Positions 22,602 through 34,236 of a stretch of 44,630 nt of DNA are shown here, one piece after another. Made by a program: the position numbers and the translations under genes. The DNA lies in assembly GCA_003254885.1 (NCBI GenBank), contig QANT01001888.1:1-44630 (forward strand). The letters run 5' to 3'. A model generated the notes under the pieces. It saw only the letters and a program-made list of their open reading frames with translations, had not been told where the DNA came from and made no database searches. The stretch is from Purshia tridentata (lineage: Eukaryota; Streptophyta; Magnoliopsida; Rosales; Rosaceae). Within the stretch, counting starts at the first letter, position 1; each line of letters begins with the position of its first letter.

Positions 22602-25101
22602 ATGGAACTAGAAATGGAGTTCGATAAAAATTTCACAGTGGGTCAGAGTCCTAACACAGTTCTTCCAACTCCTCGACATCATTCCCATGTTGAAAAGAGG
22701 AGCACAAAGGGAAAATTCACACGTAAAGATGATGATTTATTGAGCATAAAAGAGGATTTCGTAGAAATCAGCTTTCGTCGCTATCGCAGTGCTTCTTGTA
22801 AAAGTGTTCCATCTAGATTTGTTGGACAGAAAGTTGACATAGATCATAGGCGAGGTTCTGTATATCAAAGCTCCAAAGAGGTGAGGCAAATTAAGAAAAT
22901 GGGCACTGTTGAGGGAAGGAGAAAAATTGAAATGCCGCAAGGTAGTGACACCTCTTTCTCTTGCAGAATCGTAGACTCATGTAATTCAGATGAGGAAAGC
23001 CCACAGAATAGGTCTTCAGATATATCTTTGAAATCGAACTTGAATACGTCATCTGTTGGCCGGCCACATGTAGAACCATGTTCATCAGATAGCTTCATTG
23101 AAATTTTTCTGGGTCCAGATAACAGGGAAAAGCACTCTGCTGAAGCTTTTGGAGAAGATTCGGTGCATCTGAATCTAAGAAGTGATCCTGTTGCTGGACC
23201 TCTAAACAATGGTAATGAACTTCTTGAAAGAGACCAAGTTCACACATTGCACAAGTCACTCTCTGCTAAGGTGGAAAATGTCCATTCTCCTTCTCCATCA
23301 GAGAGTGATCACTCGTCCAGGGCCAGCTCAAAGGTCCGGTTCAGCCCTATCAGAAAGATGTTTGATCCATTCATGAAGTCCAAGTCCTTGCGAAGTCCAA
23401 GTTATGTAATGGAACCCGGTGGAGCCAAAACAACTGGCACAGCAAACATGACAAGAAATAGGGCGTATAAAAAACCTTTGTTGCTGGTCTCTTCAAATAC
23501 AGCACAAAATTCAGCTTGTGATTCTCAATTTAGTGATCAAGATAAACACCAATCAGTTGTTGCATGTTCGCCGGTTCATCTACATGGCCATCTCAAGATA
23601 CAAAATAAACATGGAATGCCATATTTTGAGTTCTCGTTGAAGTGCTCTGAAGATGTCTTTGTGGCCAGAACATGGAAAGCAGATAATGCTTTTAACTGGG
23701 TGTATACCTTTCACTCCATTGGCAGTAGAAAGAAGAGCAATGCTAGCGGTAGGGGATTGTATGGTAGTGACAAAGATTCTTCAATGGTGGGGCAGATGCA
23801 AGTTTCTTGTTATCTATGTTCAGAACTAAAAGATGATGCTTTTGACAATTCCATGGTGACAGAGTTTGTGTTGTATGATATCTCTCATGCAAGGCAAACT
23901 TTTGCAGCCCAAGAAAATGCTAACTGTACCCCTGATGATGTTAAACCTCCCAAAGGTTCTAATCCGGGCACAGTGGGGGCAACTTTGAAGTTTGGTGAAG
24001 GGTCTTGCCCAAATAAGGTCAAACTTGAACAAAGACATGCTTCTGACCATAGTGATTCTGATTCTTCAGCCTGGGCATCTGCAGATTTGCATCCAAACCT
24101 TGAAATTGCAGCCATTGTTATGCAAGTCCCATGCCAAAAGAGAGAAAGTTTAAAATACAAGAGAGGGGATAAGATTAGTGATAAAGCACATAAAAACCTG
24201 CTTAATCTTTCTATGGTCGAACAGAAGACGGCAAGTGTCCCTGATAGCCAAAGTCCAGGAAACCTGAAGGTGATAATTCCAGCTGGAAATCATGGTTTTC
24301 CGACTGCTGAAAGCAGGGGGCCTTCATCATTGCTAGATCGATGGAGGTTGGGTGGAGGTTGTGACTGTGGTGGCTGGGACATGTCTTGTCCTCTTATCGT
24401 TTTAAGCAATCCTCACAATCAATGTACTGATAATCAACTATTTGTGGAGAAGCAGCAGCCTTTGGAACTTTTTGTTCAGGTAAACGTCTTTGATGTTGGA
24501 GGAAATTTTCATGATCATAGCCCTGGAAAAATGAAGTTCTTTTGTTAAATTTTGGATTATGATGAATTGGAAACAACAGCTTGGAGTGCTGGTTACACAT
24601 TTAAGAATTCCAAAATAATAGTTGATTAGACGCATTCAAATAAGCCGTCTGCAGCATCCTAGTTGATTTGTTGCTAATGTCATTCTTCATTCATATTGTT
24701 GATGTTTGCTAACTGATATAGATGGCATCTCATAAGCTAAATGCTTGATTTTGATTTGTTTGCAGGGTGCAAAGGAGAATACACCAGCGTTGACCATGAC
24801 AGTGGTTGAAGAGGGACAGTATTCAGTTCATTTTCATGCACAGTTATCCACATTACAAGCATTCTCTATATGTGTTGCCATTCTGCATGGTACAGATACA
24901 TCAGCAGCAGCCACCACCGAGCAGGAGAGAAACAAACAGTTGACACAGTGCAATTCACTGAAAGTGCTTATTGAGGAGGAAGTGAAGTTCTTAATTGAAG
25001 CTGTCACGGCAGGGGAGAAGAAGAAAGTAGTTAAGAGGGTAAAAGGAATCCAACCATTTTATCTGCTCAACCCACCCTTCTCTCCAATTGCACGGGTATA
25101 G
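22602..25101 (+). CDS. DUF3527 domain protein
   Basis: Two coding exons, 22602-24479 and 24766-25101, are joined TTCAG|GTAAAC...TTTGCAG|GG between codons; the product is 737 aa. I start at ATG 22602 (MELEMEFDK) because the upstream in-frame ATG at 22518 lies before a good acceptor at 22585 and so is probably intronic. Residues 1-240 are Ser-rich and charged without a fold I recognise. A conserved basic motif VRFSPIRKMFDPFMKSKS lies at about 245-262. The DUF3527 region runs from about 286 to 737 (LLLVSSNTAQ; LHGHLKIQNKHGMPYFEFSL; WRLGGGCDCGGWDMSCPLIV; GQYSVHFHAQLSTLQAFSIC). The family is plant-specific and uncharacterised as far as I know; the phenylalanine- and glycine-rich C-terminus suggests a folded beta domain. 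I recall an Arabidopsis relative near At4g11450. No function can be assigned. If the intron is retained, the frame stops after 50 intron codons, giving a 648-aa product from the same start. Confidence 0.85.
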
Positions 25102-25818
25102 ACTTCAAGCAGCATGCTTGGTTTCCTCCACAGTATCCCCAATGGGCTTAGAGATGACCCCAACTTAACCAGAATGAATGGAAGGGCATCAGCTTCAACT
25201 GGCTGGGACAGATACTGCCATAATTATTTTTGAAATTGGTCAACAGCCTGCTCAATGAAACAAAAAGGGCTTCCTCGAATCAGAACAGACTTTCTGAAGC
25301 TGCCATTTCTTGCCATGGCTCGAGGTTTATTGCCATAGAGAGGGTCCAAAATATATTTAATGTATTATTCAATTCGTTCTTCGACGTCTATAATCAAAAT
25401 TTTCAACAGAATACAATACTGTCCATATTGAAACATGATAGGGAAGGAAAAAGTAGTCACATTACAATTGGGAGATAGCAGTCCTTTTTGTTTTGCATTT
25501 CTCTTTTAGTTGTATTTTATTAGAAGGGTAGGAGGAGAGGGAGTAGATCCTTGTAATGGTTCCAAAATGCTCTCACTATTACTGTATATGGATGCAACCA
25601 GAAGACAACAACTTTGTTAGTAAAGAATTTTCTCCAAAATCTATGAATAAATTCCCCACTTACTCTCACTTGAATTGTCACTGGCTTATGAATGGTGATT
25701 TTTCTCTTTTACTGTCTGTAACACAAATGGGTGTATATTTCTCTTGCGAGAAGTATGCAAGGAGACGGCATGTCGTTTCTCATCAGATGTTGCGCTTTAT
25801 GAAAATTAGTAGAGAGCG
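25102..25818. other. 3' UTR and spacer after the DUF3527 gene
   Basis: The sequence continues as a probable 3' UTR to around 25560, then as spacer. Frames such as 25230-25478 and 25556-25963 look like untranslated sequence; the second overlaps the tRNA-like gene on the other strand. No gene is supportable. Confidence 0.5.
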
Positions 25819-25827
25819 AAAAAAAAA
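25819..25827 (-). terminator. Pol III T-run terminator of the tRNA-Asp-like gene
   Basis: Nine consecutive T residues on the minus strand begin about eight bases beyond the discriminator base of the tRNA-like gene, where a Pol III terminator is expected. Confidence 0.55.
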
Positions 25828-25835
25828 TAAATTTA

Positions 25836-25906
25836 CGCCATTGCTGGGAATCAAACCAGGTCACCTGCGTGACAGGCGGGAATACTTACCACTATACTAC
25901 AACAAC
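25836..25906 (-). tRNA. tRNA-Asp(GTC)-like gene, probably decaying
   Basis: The minus strand reads GTTGTTGTAGTATAGTGG at its 5' end and folds as tRNA-Asp with anticodon GTC in the loop CTGTCAC. Compared with the usual plant tRNA-Asp (from memory), it carries several C-to-T and G-to-A changes, a C-A mismatch in the anticodon stem (CCCGC against GCAGG), G-T wobbles in the acceptor stem, and one base missing from the T arm. The A box TAGTATAGTGG is intact and the B box is GGTTTGATTCC. A run of nine T residues (plus-strand A at 25819-25827) lies just downstream as a Pol III terminator. The transition-only pattern suggests methylated DNA decay. It may be a tRNA pseudogene, but the intact promoter boxes and terminator leave expression possible. 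Confidence 0.6.
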
Positions 25907-26245
25907 CTTCTTGTGTATTTTGTCCCAACAGCTAATACTTTCGATAACAGAATTTTCTATTAAGCTCCAATATACAATTATTGCACATAAAGTTATGTTA
26001 GAAAGTGATTTTGCATAAACAACACCGCCCTTAAACAATGATCAACATTTTTGTGAAAGAAAACCTTGCTTATCATGTTATATTTCAATAATCAAGAACA
26101 TTAGTGATACATATTGATATACTTTTGCACCTAAATAGAGTATACATCCTTTTTCTTGTCAACAATTGTAATCACAAACAGAATTTGAAGCTAATCACTC
26201 TCCTAACAAAGCCCGAAGACTTCTTCTTGTTCTACTCTTAAATTG

Positions 26246-29200
26246 TCATGAATGTACACCATGCAGCCTCGGTGATTCTGGTGAAGATAGTGATACTGGA
26301 TCTTCCATCTTTTTTGGGTGTTGGATTCTTTGAGCATCAGCTTGTGGCATCTCCAAAGAGAAAAATCTCTTGAAAAACTCATATGATGCAAAGAAGAGCG
26401 CTCCTTGAGACATATACATAACCAATCTTGGAGTCAATCCCCTGACAACCACAATTCAAAAAGTAGTCATGACATCATAGTCATGGCTCATGGAATGCAA
26501 GAAAATTACTCAGTGAATACAAAAAATAGTCATGACATCCGTTACAATGGCTTGGCAGGACAGGAAGATGAAACTGGCTCATGGAATGCAAGAAAACTAT
26601 CTGCTGGCAATGATAATGGGCAGAAACGACCAAGCTATACCTGTAGAGGCCTTTCAGACCTTCATTCCTTCCTATCTCCTGAAGGGCATGAATCACACTA
26701 TTGTACTGGCTCATAGACCCTGGAATCTGCATTACACCCACATTATCAGAAGAACTGACAACAGAGACATTATCAAATATGAATGTCACCCTGAGTCACA
26801 TTCTAGCTTCAGCAGTTAGCAAGTTAATTAGTCATTATGTTATTAAACTTCTAATGCTTTTAGAAAGAGTATTTCAGAAAACAAGTATAGACAAAGTAGT
26901 TGGTGTGCATCATTAACTAATGAATGAGACATATTTTAAGCATAAACTACCCTGACTGTAATTGTTCAGCATAGCACAATAAATTTGATAATGAATTACA
27001 TGAAAAGCACCCAAAAAAGCTTGCATAAAAAATTACAAACCTGTGTCTGCAATCTTGTCTTCACAACATCAAAAGGAGTTGTGAATAATGCCGCAGTAGA
27101 TCCAGCTAGTCCTCCACAAACTAGCTGCAGGGATAGCAAAATTATCTTAGTGTAATTGAGATGAGAACAAGAGAACAAAAAACCTGCTAAGAGCTAGTTG
27201 CAATGAAGGTAGTGCATAGTCAAAATGGAAGAGGTTTGGGGTAGAGGAGAGGGAAACAAACTGTTTGTAATGTGTTGGGTTGAACACTAGATTGTTGCGA
27301 AGACAACATTAATTGCTTCAAGCTTTCATACGTGTAGAACTGCAGTAGAAATACAGAAAGTCTCAAAAATCACATGTCGAAGTACAAAAGAGTAAAAGAT
27401 AAAAACTAGTCTAGTAAAATAACATGGAGAGTCAAATAAATCCACAATATAAAGCCAGAGGATTTTTCTGTCTCTCTCCCTCCCCCTGCACGTTTCTTGT
27501 TGACACAATTCCATTCTTTTGCATAAAGTAATCCAGTATGTAGAAATAATCAACCTTGACAATTGAGTGTGGAACATTCCTGCAGAGTACAGCTCCCCAC
27601 CCAGCATATAATGAAGGAAAACCCCCCTTCCGAATGATTCCAATCAATGCATCCCTGAAAAAAATGAAAGGTGGAATGTTAACAAAGCAGAAGTTCAATC
27701 TAGGGCCATACAGGACCAGAGTTGGTAGCTATAAAAAAGAAATGTCATGAGGCTCCTAGAAAAAAAAATTGCATTGAAATTACAATATTATAAGCCGTAA
27801 AAGTTAAATTTTAAATATTGAAAGAAATTTCTGAATGAACCCAGCAATCAAAATCAATGCCTATGCTGAAGTAAGTACTATATGAGTGGTGATATTGGCA
27901 AAGATAATAAAGGATTCTAGAGATGTACCAGCAGTTGTGGTAGTGTGAACCAACTTGCATCTGCTGCTTTATATGTTCGCTAGGAGTAAAAATAAAGGAA
28001 GTAGCAATGCTTGCACAGCCGCCTGCCACACAATGGGCATAAGAGTAATGCTCCTGCACAAAAAAACCAATTGCAGCTTCACAATAGAATCCAAAATGTT
28101 ATTAACTTACCTGTTTTCTCCCTCCCCACCCTGCTTCCATATAAGAACTAAAATCATAAATTAATAAATATACAAATAAATAAAATAAGGGATGCAGAAG
28201 CATATGGACAATAACAGAGAACAAAAAAACATAGTAAGAGAGAGTTGCAGAGCAAAAGATCAAGAGGTACCTTTGGAAAAAGAGGAAGCAAAGCTCCTTT
28301 AACTGATTCATATGTGAAAGTGTAAACTGCAGAAATTGGAGCTGAAGATGCAATATTGGTAGCAATTCCACGATAAAGTCCAGTTAAACCTGAATTCACC
28401 GTGAGTTTTCAGACATATCATAAATGAAATCCTTCTAGAGTCATAAAGATAATATTAGTTCTAACAACATATATTCTCAGCTCACCTCTATCAGACACAA
28501 TTGATTTTCCAATGTAGCAAATAGACTTCTGTTCAGCTCGGCAAGATTGAATTACAGTCTTAATTGTATCAACAGGATGAAGACAAAGGCTAACACATAC
28601 TCCAGCCAATGCACCTGCAAAGGCATGTTCTTGCTTAGCAAGAGAATGATGAGGCTTTTCACATGCTACTGCACAGATCTCCATCTTGCACTCATCCTGG
28701 ACGACAAACTTTTCAGCTTGTTTCTTTTTGTTCTCAAGTAGTTCATGATCATCTATCTTATGATGACATTCTTTAAACCCATCATTACAGGAAGTTAACA
28801 TGTTTATATGATAGTCTGCGTATAGATTAGAACATGAGGTCCTTGAAATACTACTCTCTGCTTCACCATCCACAGCACTGAGGAAATAATCTGAATGCAG
28901 AGTGGTACTTGTATTCATCTCCCATTTTCCACTGTCATATAACGACGAGTTGTAAGATTTGATCAGAGTAGGATTATACTCAGCATTGGTTGCCAAGTTA
29001 TCTACAGGACTAGTTGTATCTCCTAAAATGGATCCCCTTACAACGCTAATTGTATCTCTTGGAATGCAGCATTGATCAGTACTGTTCTCAATCTCAGTAA
29101 CACTGACTGGGCATTTTGACCCATAAGAAATCATACCGTCCATCCATTCATATATATGTCCCAATTGGTATGAAACTTCTAAACTTGCAAGCCCCTTTCC

Positions 29201-29743
29201 CCTCCAAGATTCTTTAGACACGTTCACACCACAATGCAATAACCTCCAAAATGAAGAATGACTATAACTTTTACTACAAGGTTCAAACACTGACATCTTT
29301 TGGCTTACCTGCAGAAAATCTAAACTTGGTTGCATTATGATTGGAAACTGATCAGCAGTCCTTACATCAACAGTCAAGTAATTACTCTTGTCTGAAATGG
29401 GTGCCCTATCATTTCCTTCCCCACCCAGATCAGCCAAGATAACCTCTTTTGGACAGACACCATCATTGTGAGTTGAATTTGCCTTAGGTTGAAAGAAACC
29501 AAGAGGACGACTTGCACAATCCCATATCTGGCCAACTGCTGAGATGAGCTCAGCAGTGCTCAACGTCTCAGGCGGCTTGGGCTCTGATCTTTTACAGCAT
29601 TGCTCATTAACTTTATCAGAAATGGCAGGGGCATATTCTTCATGAACAAAATCAGGGAGCCCAGAGGATGCCTGACCAACTGGGTACCTCCTGTATTTGA
29701 TCGAAGGTTGATAATTCTTATGCGGTTTGTTGCACCCAGCCAT
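26246..29743 (-). CDS. Mitochondrial carrier family protein with long N-terminal extension
   Basis: Eight coding exons give 681 aa: 29743-28486, 28389-28271, 28053-27929, 27654-27555, 27339-27262, 27124-27041, 26726-26641, 26441-26246; all introns are GT-AG. Residues 1 to about 369 form an unusual extension, Ser/Cys-rich with no fold I recognise, including ETLSTAELISAVGQIWDCAS. The carrier fold occupies about 370-660, six membrane helices in three repeats. Each repeat keeps the family signature Px[D/E]xx[K/R]: P390-V-D-T-I-K395, P483-S-E-H-I-K488, P577-F-D-V-V-K582. Exon 5 encodes FYTYESLKQLML, seen in carriers related to the S-adenosylmethionine group, but the substrate cannot be read from sequence. 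Normal carriers are about 300 aa, so the extension doubles the length. I recall a similar long protein at At4g11440. The gene is convergent with the DUF3527 gene, and the tRNA-like gene lies between them. Confidence 0.87.
26459..26605. repeat. Interleaved direct repeats in the last carrier intron
   Basis: GGCTCATGGAATGCAAGAAAA occurs near 26484 and near 26576, and AGTCATGACATC near 26464 and 26527. These are partial duplications inside the intron between the last two coding exons, with no coding meaning. Confidence 0.65.
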
Positions 29744-29808
29744 TTTCTCAAATCTTTCAAGGGTTTCCTTGAAAAAGAAGATAGCAGAATATCTTGAAAT
29801 AAAAGTAA

Positions 29809-30620
29809 CTGCAAAAGGAAATTAACATATTGCATCACTGAGTTAAACTAAGAACATAGAAATAACAATTTTAAACTCAAGTATTGCCGTTTACACTCAA
29901 ATAAGTAGTATGAATCAAAATGACAGAAAACACGCTATGTGGGAAAATATAATATTGTTACCAGTCAATTTCGTCCCATTTCTTATTTTATGCAGATTAT
30001 GTGAAAATCACTCAGCTCCAGCAGCTCCAATCCACAGAAATACGATGATCTGATTAATAATACAGGAACCCTGAATGGGAAAGAAATTTACAAGTGAGAT
30101 ATTATTCCATCCAATTAGCACCGTCAAACAGTAAGTCTAATAAAACCCAGAAGGTAACTGGCATTTTTCAATCCATCTACACCAAGATAGAAAAGAGTGG
30201 TGCACTTAATGTAACACATTTTAAAAAGTAATTACAGATAAAACATAATCTCTTCTAAAATGGCCACTAAAGATCCAATTTAACTATTCAGCTCAGTTTG
30301 GCATATAGTTCAGTGAAAGTAAACAACAATAAACAAAGTAAGCATTGAATGATCAATTTATTTTATTTTCCTCAGCTTTCTCAGCAACGAAACAAGAAAG
30401 AAAATTAAAAACAATTCAAATTATTATACGGAAGAATTGAAGAAATGATTTAGAATCGTGAGGACAGAAACCTTGACGAAAGTGGCTGCTGCTCGAGGTG
30501 CTGCTCTCGAGCTGAAAGAAGAGTCTCTTTCTTTCTGGGGTTCATTTCCTGAGAAAAATTTGAGAGAAAAATTAGGGTTTAAGGAGGTTAGTGTGGGTTT
30601 TAATACAGGATTGTTACGGT
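29809..30620 (-). promoter_or_regulatory. 5' UTR intron and leader of the carrier gene
   Basis: Upstream of the ATG the minus strand has an acceptor CCTTTTGCAG|TTAC (exon resumes at 29808). A leader exon ends GTCAAG|GTTTCT at 30472. Together these imply a leader intron of about 660 bp. The first exon, roughly 30472-30610, contains AACCCTAAATTTTTCTC, typical of plant leaders. No TATA box is convincing. Confidence 0.5.
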
Positions 30621-30624
30621 GCAT

Positions 30625-32095
30625 AAATTCAAATTATGCTTTTATATATCAGTTGGCCAAATGATTCTAGTTCTGAACGGCCCTTTGCTAACGTGAGCCA
30701 GGATGGAAAATTGAAATTGCTTAGAAAGTTACGTGGTGCGGAGTGTACCGTATAGATTTGGAAACCATTCAGGAGGGTCTGATCCCGATCCTGTGTCACT
30801 GTGTGGTTGGTGATTTGTGTTTTTATGTGAACACTGATTGGCTACAAACTTACAAAGCCTTGAATGGAATAAGTTCGCATTGGAGGTTTTTAAATCTTTT
30901 GATACGCAAAGTATAGTTTTAGAAAAATTAATTTTTATGCATATTCAGGAAAAACTAAATGAAAGATTTTCATTTCTTTTTTTTTTTGGCCAAGGAAAGA
31001 TTTTCATTTCAATGTCTTGATAATACTGACAAAGTAACATAAATATCTTTTAATTTTCATTCTCATGTTTAGTTTGTGTAGGATAGGAAACAAAAATTGT
31101 TAAAATTTTCAATTATAGCATAATAACTTGTCTTCAAAATTCATAATTAATTTATGCTTCTTTAGTATAAAGGAAAAACAAATTCAAGTTAACTTAAAGG
31201 TTTTAATTTCTATTTTTTTTATTGATTTATAATTGTCATTCATCAGATTTGAACTCATGACCTCCTCCCACTTCTCTCACAAAAAAAAGACTAAGTATCA
31301 CCACTTAACTAAATGGTCATCGGCTTCAATTCCTCCATTTGGGGCAATCATTTTCTCATAAAGCACAAATTATTTTTATAATTAAGATTGTATATACATA
31401 CCAAACAAGTTAATAAAATTGTTTTTCCATTCCCAAGTTTTTAATTTGCGAACTAAATAGAGCCTTACATGTTTTGCATGCATGACTTACATGTTGCGAT
31501 AGGACTTACATAAAGTCAGCTTATATGATTGAGTTTCAACTATCTAAGAGATATAGTTAAATAGTTAATAATGTGATTCTATTTTTGTACCTGTGAGTTT
31601 TATCTTTGGGAAAAAAATATATGGTCAAAGTGATCGATGCAATTAAAGGCGGCACATGTGGCATTACGGAGAAAGTAAAGTTTGGTCCAACTTACATATT
31701 AGTCTATATTATTTGCCATGTTTAAAGTTTAATCTTTATTTTATGTGCTAGAACTAAGAAAGTGGCTTGATCAACATGCCTTAAAATATAAATATTAAAT
31801 TTATATATAAACAAAGTGAGGAGATTGATTACATTATCAAATCTACCCAACGTTGTGCACGTATATATGATCATATAATCACAAATAGCAAAATGCACAC
31901 TAAATAAAATTGATCTATATTAAACCAACAAAAACAAGGAAAAGAAACTATCTATCTCCTAATTACTTAGCCACCAAGCTTCATACGAAATGGCTAAACA
32001 TTTACTAAAACAACCAGGAAAGGAAAGAAAAGTTTCCAAAAAATGAAAGGAATTATATTGATCATCTCCTAGTCCAAACTTATTTCACTGAAATT
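30625..32095. other. Intergenic spacer between carrier and B3 genes
   Basis: The two genes diverge from this 1.5-kb AT-rich spacer. Apart from a possible SINE fragment (31241-31325) I see nothing coding. Confidence 0.5.
31241..31325 (-). mobile_element. Possible tRNA-derived SINE fragment
   Basis: On the minus strand TAGTTAAGTGG (31311-31301) matches the Pol III A box TRGYNNARNGG exactly. GAGTTCAAATC (31256-31246) resembles a B box, with GAGGAGGTCATGAGTTCAAA around it, wording common in plant tRNA-derived SINE heads. No 3' tail or flanking repeat was found. Confidence 0.4.
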
Positions 32096-32097
32096 AT

Positions 32098-32107
32098 TAT
32101 AAATAAA
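32098..32107 (+). promoter_or_regulatory. TATA box of the B3-domain gene
   Basis: TATAAATAAA lies 155 bp upstream of the ATG at 32253 and is followed by a CA-rich leader (ACACACAACACG, CAACACAACACAAC), as in many plant 5' UTRs. Confidence 0.5.
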
Positions 32108-32252
32108 TGCATATAGTCTGCTAGCTAGCTAATTAATATGCTCATTGTCTTCATTTCAAAGTGGTATCGATCGATCACAAACCGATTGATTCTCCCTCGC
32201 TCACACACAACACGTACAACACAACACAACTCACACACTCATATCATATAAC

Positions 32253-33029
32253 ATGATCATCAAACTCAAATCCCCTAATCGGCTGCCTCAGGTTTTGGCT
32301 TCTCATTCCCAACACCCAAAACCTTATTTTTCATCTCTCTCTGGTTCAACGTCAATGGAAGAGAAACCCTCAAACACACTAACCCTTCCTAGTACTAGCA
32401 CTGCTACTACTACTACTACTACTTCTACTACTACTGATCTGTTCCCACAAGACAACCTTTCAACAGCATTTACTTTGTATGATCCAACTTGGAATGTCAC
32501 AAAGAAGAGAAAAGCAGTGGAAGACTTTGTACCCGCAGCTAATAACCACAAACCCTCTGCTCCGAACTATCCAAAACGTCCAACACTGACCGCCAAGGCT
32601 GCGAGAAAAGAAGCGGAGGAGGAGAGGCGTTGGGGGGTGTCGACGAGGCTGAGTCTTTACGACCCTTGGAGAATCAAGAAGACAATGACGGCCAGCGATC
32701 TTGGACAATTGAGCAGGCTGTTGCTGTCTGCAAGTTTGATCAACCATCGTGTTGTGGGATTCTTGGATGACAAGTTAGCCAAGAAGGTCGAGACCAAAGA
32801 GGGTGCAGAGGTTACATTTTATGACTCCGATACCAACACCGAATATCAGTTGATTTTCAAGCTGTGGGAGACATCGCGGAGCTATGTTTTCATTGGGAGC
32901 TGGAATAAGCAGTTTGTGAAGAGAAGAGGACTGAAGAAGGGTGATGAAATTGGACTTTACTGGGATACCCTCAAATGCAAGTTCATTTTTTCTCTTCTGA
33001 AACGGGCAAGCCAACCTGCTGCTGCTTGA
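32253..33029 (+). CDS. Small B3-domain DNA-binding protein (At2g33720-like group)
   Basis: An intronless frame encodes 258 aa. The B3 domain, a plant-specific DNA-binding beta-barrel, spans about 140-250: KKTMTASDLGQLSRLLLSAS, FLDDKLAKKVE, GAEVTFYDSDTNTEYQLIFK, YVFIGSWNKQFVKRRGLKKG, DEIGLYWD. Residues 86-125 carry basic stretches (KKRKA) that could act as a nuclear signal. A Thr-rich run (about 50-61) is encoded by an ACT microsatellite. Two starts are possible, 32253 or the ATG at 32355 (MEEKPSNT); the first fits the CA-rich leader directly upstream, the second would remove a basic 34-residue leader. Single-domain B3 proteins of this group are numerous and poorly characterised; nuclear transcription regulation is inferred from the domain only. 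Confidence 0.83.
   Translation: MIIKLKSPNRLPQVLASHSQHPKPYFSSLSGSTSMEEKPSNTLTLPSTSTATTTTTTSTTTDLFPQDNLSTAFTLYDPTWNVTKKRKAVEDFVPAANNHKPSAPNYPKRPTLTAKAARKEAEEERRWGVSTRLSLYDPWRIKKTMTASDLGQLSRLLLSASLINHRVVGFLDDKLAKKVETKEGAEVTFYDSDTNTEYQLIFKLWETSRSYVFIGSWNKQFVKRRGLKKGDEIGLYWDTLKCKFIFSLLKRASQPAAA
32404..32434 (+). repeat. (ACT)n coding microsatellite
   Basis: An ACT trinucleotide run, interrupted once by TCT, encodes the polythreonine stretch of the B3 protein. Its length is expected to vary among alleles without changing the frame. Confidence 0.85.
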
Positions 33030-34230
33030 TGCTTTATTATTCATACTAGATTAATTACTGAGTTCTTTGATAATTTTCTTTTTCTTTTTTAAATCTTTCT
33101 TTACAATTTGATTATCAAGAATTAAGGTGTTGTAACTTGTTCATATACCTTCTTAATTCTTGATAAGTATGTATGGAAATCACAGTGCTATATAAAACGG
33201 ATTTGGTTTATATATCCAAGCTAGTATTCAATACGTTCAAAATTATCGTATATAAGTTGTTTTGTTTATATTGTTTATATATCCAAGAATTCAAGTACTA
33301 TCCTATATATGAAACGAAATTATTGTATAAGTTGTTTAGTCACGGTCATGACTAACAATATATCATAGAGATATACATGCGAGATGATGGGTGCATATTT
33401 GCATTTCCTGAACGTGATACTAAAAACTAGGCAAGAATGATCTTGTAAGCTGTACCATGTTACATATATGGAAATCATACACAAAAACCTACATTTTGCA
33501 TTTTGCATGGTGTAAATTATACCGATATTGAGGACATAGTGATGCACACAGGGCGTTGAGAAAATAATACTTCGCATATGGCTGTCCGTGAATAGGTCTT
33601 GGTCGAACTTGATCCACTCTTGTGTTGGAAAAATTATTTTGTATAAATTATATTAGTATAACTAACCTATGTGTTATAATATGGATAGACAATATTAATA
33701 ATATACATTCCAAAATATATATATTATATTGAGTGGACAATATTAATAATATATTGGGTGTACCCAAACGCGAGCCCCTCTTACACGGCCACAGCCGACC
33801 GGTCGATCAGTTAAAATCTGAAAAAAAATATATATATTTGTTGCCATTCGGTCCTAAAAAGGACCGCACATATATATATGTCTTAACTTAGCGACCAAGT
33901 GTGAGTTGGTGACAACATGCCATTCGCTTATCCTCATCCGATTATGCATTCAATCCCAACTTGTTAAGGCAAAAAAAGAAAAGTTTAATAGTGGACAAAA
34001 TGACGAAAAGTTAAAAAAAATAAAAAAATTCAAAGTTATAATATGATTCTTAATAATAAGTACATATATTACAGGGTGAATTTTGAAGTCTCCAGTTGCC
34101 ATTTTCAATATAAAGACAAATGGAAACTACTAGCAGACTAGAAGGGGCACAATCAAAAATACATAGTACATTTAGTTTTTTAACAGCAATGACAACAGAG
34201 GTTTATAAGCTCCTTCGCTGTCCAAATACT
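33030..34230. other. Intergenic spacer between convergent B3 and kinesin genes
   Basis: This is AT-rich, with several TATATA runs (33717-33725, 33826-33834, 33871-33880) and a repeated GACAATATTAATAATATA (about 33690 and 33737). It probably includes both 3' UTRs. No gene is seen. Confidence 0.5.
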
Positions 34231-34236
34231 GCCTTT

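Noticed and set aside
25556..25963. 135-codon plus-strand open frame
   Set aside because: It overlaps the tRNA-Asp-like gene on the opposite strand and a 3' UTR-like region, with no recognisable domain.
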